A stretch of 64,000 nucleotides of DNA, taken from contig NC_135568.1 of NCBI RefSeq assembly GCF_964340395.1, forward strand, positions 11,818,776-11,882,775, given 5' to 3'. Of the stretch, positions 39,901 through 51,900 are shown piece after piece (positions within the stretch are counted from its first letter, which is position 1; every line of letters starts with the position of its first letter). The notes beneath the pieces were generated by a model. It was not told the DNA's origin. It searched no databases and worked only from the letters and a program-made list of their open reading frames with translations. The DNA is from Glandiceps talaboti (Eukaryota; Hemichordata; Enteropneusta; Spengelidae). The translations under genes and the position numbers were made by a program.

Positions 39901-42900
39901 TGCTGAGAAGGAATTGGAAGAAGCAGCTGTCAAGATTCAGGAAGCCTTCCGTACTCATGAAGTGAGCAAGGAAATTACACCACTTGAAGAAGCTCTTGAG
40001 CCTCCAGTATTTTTGAGAAAACCCAAAGAACTAGAAGTTGAAGAACGTCAACGTGTTGTGTTTGAATGTGAAGTGACAGGTACTCCCAGACCAGAAGTGA
40101 CCTGGTATCTAGATGGCATTGAACTTGAAAGTGATGATCATTATGTTGTTGAATACACAGAAGTTGGTATTTGTAGGTTGATAATTGCTGAAGTGACTAT
40201 GGATGATGAAGGTGAATATGAAGTGAAAGCAGTCAACAAAGTTGGATCAGATACATGCAGAACTGAACTCTTTGTTATGCGTAAGTATGAATTGCCTTCA
40301 TGAAACTATTTGAAAGATCTTTTGAAAGTTCAGTGTTGTGAAAAGAACATTAGGACTAAATGTTAAGAATTATTCATCATAGTAGTATATGAGAAATGGT
40401 GAAACATATTTGAAAAGTGACTGAATGTAGAACAATTTTACCTGAATTTGAAAGTACTTTGAAAGAAACACACTGTAAATGTATAGGCACCGTATATATT
40501 TGTGTTGTTAGTTGTCAGGTCCATAGAAAAGACACAAAACAACCATAGAGTAACATGTGTGATTATAGTGTTGTTTTCAGGGTATGTTTATAAAACTAGA
40601 TTGTTTTATGATTTTTACAATACTGATTATATAGTGACCTGATGATGCTCTGTTAATAAAAGGGTGTAGGTAGTGTGCCCTCTAATGATAGCCTAATTTT
40701 GTTGTTGTGAGTCAAATGATAAAAACTGGTATTTCTTGTGAGTCACCACATAGTAAGAGATACGGGAACACTAAATTTTGGTGTGTCACTAGAAATTGTG
40801 TGCGTCAGTGGCTCATCAAATTGGCTTAGAGGACACACTGGGTGTAAGTTAATTAGAACTGTTGGGAACCCATTGTGTTAGGTTGAGACTCTCCAGTTTT
40901 CATTTGATGTTCTGGTTTAATTATATCACAATAGTCACAACACTTGAATTAAATTGGAAGTATTTGAGGCATGACAATTATTGATATTGTTATGATACTC
41001 TTCCCTGTAGCTGCAAGATGTCCACCTACCTTTGTTGTAAAACCAGAAGACACAGAAGCCGTAAAAGGTGAGATATTTTTGCTTACTTTACCATCCCATC
41101 AAAGATAAAGTGATATTCATTGGCTCCATTTCCAGATATTATGTACTAAGTACTGATGATAACAGGTGCATAGTAATAAACTAATTTTAAGGTGAAATGT
41201 GATTGAAATATTCTCCATCTGTATGTGCTTTTAATTACACTATGTTCGTTAAGAAATTATATAAGTTGAATCCAGTGGTTTCGTTTTGACTAGTTTTTAA
41301 TATGCTATGTCACATTACCTTGTGGAGAGAAGAACTAATCAAATAAAGCCAATATGTTATATTAAATTGACAATGTTGCTCTCTTCATTTTTAGAACGTC
41401 CAGCTGAGATCCGTTGCAAAGTCAAGGGTATTCCAACTCCAACGGTTTCCTGGTACAAGGGATGGAAACACTGTACTGAAGGCAAGGAGTATACTGTTAC
41501 ATATCTCAAAGAAACTGATGAACATGTCTTCACCATCAAAGAAAGCAAACCTAAAGATGCTGGAAAATATGTGTGTAAAGCTACCAATGACCTTGGAGAG
41601 GTGAAAGCCAACTTTACAGTAACACTGATAGAGAAAGCTCCTAGTCCAGGTAAGCACATTACAAGCTTTATATCTTTAACATCCTGCCCAGAAGGTGGTA
41701 ACTGTTGGATGGAACTTATGTAAGTTGGTGCAAAACAATAACCAATATGGATCAAAGTCATGTTAATATTAAAGTTGTTAATAATCTATTTATGTTGTTG
41801 CAAATACATATTGCAGAGGTATTTATAACCTTTTCAAATCACATGTAAAAATATATTATGTTATGACAGTTAGTATCTCTTTTCATGCATTAGCTCCCTC
41901 TATAAAATTCAACTATGTTGCAAGGCCAACAAACTAAAAATATGCCAACAACAATCTTCAAATTCAGAAATATCAAAGGAAAGTTTCATTCATGTATCTG
42001 ATAATGTCACTGCCATTTTTTCCAGAACCTGTCCCTGAACCACAACCTGTAGAAGAAGTTGTTGAAGAAGTTAAAGAAGAGCCAAAAGAAGAGTTGGTTG
42101 AACCCGCTCCTGTAGTTGAGGAAGTTGTCAAAGAAGAAGTGACTTTTGAAGCTGAAGTCAGCATTGAAAGACCAGTGAAAGAAGAAGTCACAGAAGTTGA
42201 GGTGAAACTAGAAATTCCCAAAGCTGAGGTAGAAGTTGCTGTTGAAGAAAGGGTCTTGGAAGAAGTTGAATTCAAGATCAAGAAACCAGTTGAAGAAGTT
42301 GTCAAAGAAGAAGTGACTTTTGCAGCTGAAGTCAGCATTGAAAGACCAGTGAAGGAAGAAGTCACAGAAGTGGAGATGAAACTAGAAATTCCCAAAGCTG
42401 AGGTAGAAGTTGCTGTTGAAGAAAGGGTCTTGGAAGAAGTTGAATTCAAGATCAAGAAACCAGTTGAGGAAGTTGTCAAAGAAGAAGTGACTTTTGAAGC
42501 TGAAGTCAGCATTGAAAGACCAGTGGAAGAAGAAGTCACAGAAGTTGAGGTGAAACTAGAAATTCCCAAAGCTGAAGTAGAAGTTGCTGTTGAAGAGAAG
42601 GTCTTGGAAGAAGTTGAATTCAAGATCAAGAAACCAGTTGAAGAAGAACCCATCACAGAAATTGACTACCAGAGAACAGAGGCAGAAGTCAAATTTGAAA
42701 TCAAACCAGAAGAGAAAGCAGAACCTGTTGTTTTTGAAGCTAAATTTGAGGAGGTTCCAGAAGAGGTTGTTGCTGAGATACCCATGGAACCACCTGTCTT
42801 TGTGAAAGAATTGATCCCTCAGACCATTGATGAAGGTAGTCAACTTCATCTTGATGTGGAAGTGAAGGGTGAACCTAAACCATCTCTGACTTGGTACCAA

Positions 42901-45900
42901 GATGACGTTGAAGTGATACCTGATGATCATGTCACAGTTGACTTCCCAGAAGATAGAAAGAGTACATTGGTCATTGAAGAAACAGACATTGCTGATGAAG
43001 CTGAGTACACATGTAAAGCTGTCAATCCTGCAGGAGAAGCAGTTACAAGAGCTGAGATACTGATTGAACCAGTCAGAGAAGCTCCCAAGTTTGTGAAAGA
43101 ACTTGTGAAGCTTACTGTCAAAGAAGGTGACACTGTAACATTTGAATGCAAAGTGACTGGTCGTCCAAGACCTGATGTGAAATGGTTCAGAGAGGAAGAG
43201 GAACTTGAAGAAAATGACACAACTTCTATTGAGTACACAGAGGAGGGTACTTGTATCCTTACAATGAAGAGGGTGCCAGTATACTTCACAACAACATACT
43301 TCTGTAAAGCTGTCAACGTAGTTGGAGAAGCCAGAACAACAGCTGAACTAATTGTTGAACGTAAGTACTTGCATGTTTTGTGTGGGGTTTATTTTTATGA
43401 TTTGTGTTACGCACATAATAGTTTTTAAATTTATGCTACATTATGTTACAGTGTTCCCAGTTATAAGTGGATGGATGATGGCATGACTTTGAACATTATT
43501 TTCTTCTTTCTATGGCTGCACAGAAATACTTCAAAATATTAAATTCCTTGGCATCTAGAATTATTTAGCCATCACTCTGAATCCCTTCTTTGAAAATCAA
43601 GTTTTATGCAGATCACCTACTTGATATTGATGACTATGTTTTTTATTGATTGAAGTACCATTTTGTAATAAATGGATATGTGAAAACCTTTTTCTGAGTG
43701 AATTTTCATGATATATTTTGTTTACAGCTGGAAAGAGACCACCAGTGTTTATTGTGAGCCCACGTGACACTGAAGCGATAGAAGGTATGTTAACGTTGTT
43801 ATTAATCCATATTGAAGATGTGAATGAGATTTCATGGTTATTTTCTTTCCATCATGATGTACTGGTATTTACAACTAAAATTAGGGACATTACCTGAAGA
43901 TATTTTCTGTATGTTGTCAGGATATTAGGGCTTTCAGTATTAGTGAAGATTAGCTAATTCTTTAACAGTAATAATTTGCAGGCTAAGACCGGTTTTTGAT
44001 CCTTCATTTTTTCAGGTGAACCAGCTGAGATCAGATGCAGAATTTCAGGTAATCCAGAGCCAACAAGTGGTTGGTTTAAGGGATGGAAACATTGCCAAGA
44101 AGGTCCTGACTACTCTGTCAGCCATGATGAAGAAAAGGATGAACATGTCTTCATCATCAAGAACTTAAAGGAGAAAGATGCTGGCAAGTACAGCTGTAAA
44201 GCCACCAATGAAGTTGGAGAAGCTAAAGCTGGTTTTGCTGTGTCAATATTGACTGAACCACCTAAGTTTATTAGGGAGCTTGAAACAACTGAAGCAGTTA
44301 AAGGAACAAGTGTCACATTGGAATGTCAAGTGACAGGTATTCCAAGACCAGAAGTACAGTGGTTCAAGAAGAAGACAAGAATTATGCCAACAAGACGTTA
44401 TGTTGTGGAATATACAAAGGATTGTGTCTGTACACTTACAATCAACAATGTTGGAGATGAAGATGTTCTACCATACACCTGTAAAGCTACCAATAAAGTT
44501 GGGCAAGCTGAAACCAAAGGAGATTTACAAGTGAAAGGTAGGTATTCACAAACAACCTGTAATGGCATATTACCAAATACTAAAGGGTTGGAAATGACTT
44601 TTTTATCATTTATTGTAACACATGTTTAATTTGCATGGAGGAAAAGTCATGATTTTGACCAAGATTAAAATGATTATTCCATTTATGAGAATTGTATTTA
44701 GGGTATTGTCAGTTGCTATCACCTTGAGTACATCTAAACTAAGTTTTATCGTTCATGTGTGTAAAAGTGAAGTTCTATTGTCTGAATATATTGAGTTAGT
44801 TAATCTTACTGTAATGCCCTTGCCTCAATGTCTTTGGCACTTATATACTGTATGTCATGTACTAGACAGAGGGTTCTACAAGATGATCTTTATATCGGAT
44901 TGTATTTCAGAGCCAGAACCAGAACCTGAACCAGAACCAGAGCCAGAACCTGAACCTGAACCTGTTGTTGAAAAGGCAGTGGAAGAAGAAAAGGAGGAAG
45001 AATTCTTTGATGTCGTTGAGGAAGTTGTCAAAGAAGAAGTGACTTTTGAAGCTGAAGTCAGCATTGAAAGACCAGTGAAAGATGAAGTCACAGAAGTGGA
45101 GATGAAACTAGAACTTCCCAAAGCTGAGGTAGAAGTTGCTGTTGAAGAGAAGGTCTTAGAAGAAGTTGAATTCAAGATCAAGAAACCAGTTGAGGAAGAA
45201 CCCATCACAGAAATTGACTACCAGAAAACAGAGGCAGAAGTCAGATTTGAAATGGAAATCAAACCAGAAGAGAAAGCAGAACCTGTTGTTTTTGAAGCTA
45301 AATTTGAGGAGGTTCCAGAAGAGGTTGTTGCTGAGATACCCATGGAACCACCTGTCTTTGTGAAAGAATTGATTCCTCAGACCATTGATGAAAGTAGTCG
45401 ACTTCACCTTGATGTGGAAGTGAAGGGTGAACCTAAACCATCTCTGACTTGGTACCAAGATGATGTTGAAGTGATACCTGATGATCATGTCACAGTTGAC
45501 TTCCCAGAAGATAGAAAGAGTACATTGGTCATTGAAGAAACAGACATTGCTGATGAAGCTGAGTACACATGTAAAGCTGTCAATCCTGCAGGAGAAGCAA
45601 TTACAAGAGCTGAGATACTGATTGAACCAGTCAGAGAAGCTCCCAAGTTTGTGAAAGAACTTGTGAAGCTTACTGTCAAAGAAGGTGACACTGTAACATT
45701 TGAATGCAAAGTGACTGGTCGTCCAAGACCTGATGTGAAATGGTTCAGAGAGGAAGAGGAACTTGAAGAAAATGACACAACCTCTATTGAGTACACAGTG
45801 GAGGGTACTTGTATCCTTACAATGAAGAGGGTGCCAGTATACTTCACAACAACATACTTCTGTAAAGCTGTCAACATAGTTGGAGAAGCTACAACAACAG

Positions 45901-48900
45901 CTGAACTAATTGTTGAACGTAAGTACTTGCATGTGTTTTGAGTGGGGTTTATTTTTCTGACTTGTGTTGCGCAATTATATTGATGACTGCTTTTATTGGT
46001 TGTAGTACCATTTTGTGATAAACAGATATGTGAAATCCTTTTTCTGAGTGAATATTCATAATTTACTATATATTTTGTTTACAGCTGGAAAGAGACCACC
46101 AGTGTTTATTGTGAGCCCACGTGACACTGAAGCAATAGAAGGTATGTTAATGTTGGTATTAATCCCTATACAAGATGTGAGTGTGATTTATATGTTGTTT
46201 TCTTTCCATCATGATCCACAGGTGTTCTATGACTAACATTAGAGACATTACCTGAAGATATTTCTGTATGTTGTCAGGAAATTAGAGCGATTTCAGTATT
46301 AGTGAAGATTAGCTAATTGTTTAAAAGTAATGATTTGCAGTCTAAAACCAGTTTTTGATCATTCATTTTTTCAGGTGAACCAGCTGAGATCAGATGCAGA
46401 ATTTCAGGTAATCCAGAACCAACAAGTGGTTGGTTTAAGGGATGGAAACATTGCCAAGAAGGTCCTGACTACTCTGTCAGCCATGATGAAGAAAAGGATG
46501 AACATGTCTTCATCATCAAGAACTTAAAGGAGAAAGATGCTGGCAAGTACAGCTGTAAAGCCACCAATGAAGTTGGAGAAGCTAAAGCTGGTTTTGCTGT
46601 GTCGATATTGACTGAACCACCTAAGTTTATTAGGGAGCTTGAAACGACTGAAGCAGTTAAAGGAACCAGTGTCACATTGGAATGTCAAGTGACAGGTATT
46701 CCAAGACCAGAAGTACAGTGGTTCAAGAAGAAGACAAGAATTATGCCAACAAGACGTTATGTTGTGGAATATACAAAGGATTGTGTCTGTACACTTACAA
46801 TCAACAATGTTGGAGATGAAGATGTTCTACCGTACACCTGTAAAGCTACCAATAAAGTTGGACAAGCTGAAACCAAAGGAGATTTACAAGTGAAAGGTGG
46901 GTATTCACAAACAACCTGTAATGGCATATTACCAAATACTAAGGGCCAGAATTGTCTTATTATCATCATGTGCATTTATTGTAACACTTGACTTGATTGT
47001 GTAATTTCATGGAGGAAAAGTCATAATTTTGACAAAGATTTAAATGATTGTTCCATTTATGATGTCCCTATGGGGTAGAATTGTATTTTAATATGGTATT
47101 ATCAGTTGCTACCACCTTGAGTACAACTGAACCTATGGTTCAAGTATGTAAAAGTGACATTCTGTTGTATGGATGTATTGAGTTAGTTAATCTTACTGTA
47201 ATCCCTTGCCTCAATGTCTTTGGCACTTAATATACTGTATGTCATGTACTGGACAGAGGGTTCTACAAGATGAACTTTATATCTGATTGTATTTCAGAAC
47301 CAGAGCCAGAACCAGAACCTGAACCAGAACCAGAACCAGAGCCAGAACCTGAACCTGTTGTTGAGAAGGCAGTGGAAGAAGAAAAGGAGGAAGAATTCTT
47401 TGATGTTGTTGAGGAAGTTGTCAAAGAAGAAGTGACCTTTGAAGCTGAAGTCAGCATTGAAAGACCAGTGAAAGAAGAAGTCACAGAAGTGGAGATGAAA
47501 CTAGAACTTCCCAAAGCTGAAGTAGAAGTTGCTGTTGAAGAAAAGGTCCTTGAAGAAGTTGAATTCAAGATCAAGAAACCTGTTGAGGAAGTTGTCAAAG
47601 AAGAAGTGACTTTTGAAGCTGAAGTCAGCATTGAAAGACCAGTGGAAGAAGAAGTCACAGAAGTGGAGATGAAACTAGAAATTCCCAAAGCTGAGGTAGA
47701 AGTTGCTGTCGAAGAAAAGGTTCTTGAAGAAGTTGAATTCAAGATCAAGAAACCAGTTGAAGAAGAACCCATCACAGAAATTGACTACCAGAAAACAGAG
47801 GCAGAAGTCAAATTTGAAATCAAACCAGAAGAGAAGGCAGAACCTGTTGTTTTTGAAGCTAAATTTGAGGAGGTTCCTGAAGAGGTTGTTGCTGAGATAC
47901 CCATGGAACCACCTGTCTTTGTGAAAGAATTGATTCCTCAGACCATTGATGAAGGTAGTCAACTTCACCTTGATGTGGAAGTGAAGGGTGAACCTAAACC
48001 ATCTCTGACTTGGTACCAAGATGATGTTGAAGTGATACCTGATGATCATGTCACAGTTGACTTCCCAGAAGATAGAAAGAGTACATTGGTCATTGAAGAA
48101 ACAGACATTGCTGATGAAGCTGAGTACACATGTAAAGCTGTCAATCCTGCAGGAGAAGCAGTTACAAGAGCAGAGATACTGATTGAACCAGTCAGAGAAG
48201 CTCCCAAGTTTGTGAAAGAACTTTTGAAGCTTACTGTCAAAGAAGGTGACACTGTAACATTTGAATGCAAAGTGACTGGTCGTCCAAGACCTGACGTGAA
48301 ATGGTTCAGAGAGGAAGAGGAACTTGAAGAAAATGACACAACTTCTATTGAGTACACAGAGGAGGGTACTTGTATCCTTACAATGAAGAGGGTGCCAGTA
48401 TACTTCACAACAACATACTTCTGTAAAGCTGTCAACGTAGTTGGAGAAGCTAGAACAACAGCTGAACTAATTGTTGAACGTAAGTACTTGCTTGTTTTCA
48501 GTGGGGTTTATTTTTATGATTTGTGTTACGCACATAATAGTTTTTAAATTTATGCTACATTATGTTACAGTGTTTCCAGTTATAAGTGGATGGATGATGG
48601 CATGACTTTGAACATTATTTTCTTCTTTCTATGGCTGCACAGAAATACTTCAAAATATTAAATTCCTTGGCATCTGGAATTATTTAGTCATTACTCTGAA
48701 TCCCTTCTTTGAAAATCAAGTTTTATGCAGATCACCTACTTGATATTGATGACTATGTTTTTTATTGATTGAAGTAGCATTTTGTAATAAATGGATATGT
48801 GAAAACCTTTTTCTGAGTGAATTTTCATGATATATTTTGTTTACAGCTGGAAAGAGACCACCAGTGTTTATTGTGAGCCCACGTGACACTGAAGCAATAG

Positions 48901-51900
48901 AAGGTATGTTAACATTGTTATTAATCCATATTGAAGATATGAATGAGATTTCATTGTTATTTTCTTTCCATCATGATGTACTGGTATTTACAACTAAAAT
49001 TAGGGACATTACCTGAAGATATTTTCTGTATGTTGTCAGGATATTAGGGCTTTCAGTATTAGTGAAGAATAGCTCATTCTTTAACAGTAATAATTTGCAG
49101 GCTATGACCGTTTTTTGATAATTCATTTTTTCAGGTGAACCAGCTGAGATCAGATGCAGAATTTCAGGTAATCCAGAACCAACAAGTGGTTGGTTTAAGG
49201 GATGGAAACATTGCCAAGAAGGTCCTGACTACTCTGTCAGCCATGATGAAGAAAAGGATGAACATGTCTTCATCATCAAGAACTTAAAGGAGAAAGATGC
49301 TGGCAAGTACAGCTGTAAAGCCACCAATGAAGTTGGAGAAGCTAAAGCTGGTTTTGCTGTGTCGATATTGACTGAACCACCTAAGTTTATTAGGGAGCTT
49401 GAAACGACTGAAGCAGTTAAAGGAACCAGTGTCACATTGGAATGTCAAGTGACAGGTATTCCAAGACCAGAAGTACAGTGGTTCAAGAAGAAGACAAGAA
49501 TTATGCCAACAAGACGTTATGTTGTGGAATATACAAAGGATTGTGTCTGTACACTTACAATCAACAATGTTGGAGATGAAGATGTTCTACCGTACACCTG
49601 TAAAGCTACCAATAAAGTTGGACAAGCTGAAACCAAAGGAGATTTACAAGTGAAAGGTGGGTATTCACAAACAACCTGTAATGGCATATTACCAAATACT
49701 AAGGGCCAGAATTGTCTTATTATCATCATGTGCATTTATTGTAACACTTGACTTGATTGTGTAATTTCATGGAGGAAAAGTCATAATTTTGACAAAGATT
49801 TAAATGATTGTTCCATTTATGATGTCCCTATGGGGTAGAATTGTATTTTAATATGGTATTATCAGTTGCTACCACCTTGAGTACAACTGAACCTATGGTT
49901 CAAGTATGTAAAAGTGACATTCTGTTGTATGGATGTATTGAGTTAGTTAATCTTACTGTAATCCCTTGCCTCAATGTCTTTGGCACTTAATATACTGTAT
50001 GTCATGTACTGGACAGAGGGTTCTACAAGATGAACTTTATATCTGATTGTATTTCAGAACCAGAGCCAGAACCAGAACCTGAACCAGAACCAGAACCAGA
50101 GCCAGAACCTGAACCTGTTGTTGAGAAGGCAGTGGAAGAAGAAAAGGAGGAAGAATTCTTTGATGTTGTTGAGGAAGTTGTCAAAGAAGAAGTGACCTTT
50201 GAAGCTGAAGTCAGCATTGAAAGACCAGTGAAAGAAGAAGTCACAGAAGTGGAGATGAAACTAGAACTTCCCAAAGCTGAAGTAGAAGTTGCTGTTGAAG
50301 AAAAGGTCCTTGAAGAAGTTGAATTCAAGATCAAGAAACCTGTTGAGGAAGTTGTCAAAGAAGAAGTGACTTTTGAAGCTGAAGTCAGCATTGAAAGACC
50401 AGTGAAAGATGAAGTCACAGAAGTGGAGATGAAACTAGAACTTCCCAAAGCTGAAGTAGAAGTTGCTGTCGAAGAAAAGGTCCTTGAAGAAGTTGAATTC
50501 AAGATCAAGAAACCAGTTGAAGAAGAACCCATCACAGAAATTGACTACCAGAAAACAGAGGCAGAAGTCAAATTTGAAATGGAAATCAAACCAGAAGAGA
50601 AGGCAGAACCTGTTGTTTTTGAAGCTAAATTTGAGGAGGTTCCAGAAGAGGTCGTTGCTGAGATACCCATGGAACCACCTGTCTTTGTGAAAGAATTGAT
50701 TCCTCAGACCATTGATGAAGGTAGTCAACTTCACCTTGATGTGGAAGTAAAGGGTGAACCTAAACCATCTCTGACTTGGTACCAAGATGATGTTGAAGTG
50801 ATACCTGATGATCATGTCACAGTTGACTTCCCAGAAGATAGAAAGAGTACATTGGTCATTGAAGAAACAGACATTGCTGATGAAGCTGAGTACACATGTA
50901 AAGCTGTCAATCCTGCAGGAGAAGCAATTACAAGAGCTGAGATACTGATTGAACCAGTCAGAGAAGCTCCCAAGTTTGTGAAAGAACTTGTGAAGCTTAC
51001 TGTCAAAGAAGGTGACACTGTAACATTTGAATGCAAAGTGACTGGTCGTCCAAGACCTGATGTGAAATGGTTCAGAGAGGAAGAGGAACTTGAAGAAAAT
51101 GACACAACCTCTATTGAGTACACAGAGGAGGGTACTTGTATCCTTACAATGAAGAGGGTGCCAGTATACTTCACAACAACATACTTCTGTAAAGCTGTCA
51201 ACATAGTTGGAGAAGCTAGAACAACAGCTGAACTAATTGTTGAACGTAAGTACTTGCATGTGTTTTGAGTGGGGTTTATTTTTTCTGACTTGTGTTGCGC
51301 AATTATATTGATGACTGCTTTTATTGGTTGTAGTACCATTTTGTGATAAACAGATATGTGAAATCCTTTTTCTGAGTGAATATTCATAATTTACTATATA
51401 TTTTGTTTACAGCTGGAAAGAGACCACCAGTGTTTATTGTGAGCCCACGTGACACTGAAGCAATAGAAGGTATGTTAATGTTGGTATTAATCCCTATACA
51501 AGATGTGAGTGGGATCTATATGTTGTTTTCTTTCCATCATGATCCACAGGTGTTCTATGACTAACACTAGAGACATTACCTGAAGATATTTCTGTATGTT
51601 GTCAGGAAATTAGAGCGATTTCAGTATTAGTGAAGAATAGCTAATTGTTTAAAAGTAATGATTTGCAGTCTAAAACCAGTTTTTGATCATTCATTTTTTC
51701 AGGTGAACCAGCTGAGATCAGATGCAGAATTTCAGGTAATCCAGAACCAACAAGTGGTTGGTTTAAGGGATGGAAACATTGCCAAGAAGGTCCTGACTAC
51801 TCTGTCAGCCATGATGAAGAAAAGGATGAACATGTCTTCATCATCAAGAACTTAAAGGAGAAAGATGCTGGCAAGTACAGCTGTAAAGCCACCAATGAAG

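Noticed and set aside
44622-44910. Upstream extension of the exon 29 frame
   Set aside because: Not conserved in paralogous positions, where stops occur; the acceptor at 44910 matches the other copies.
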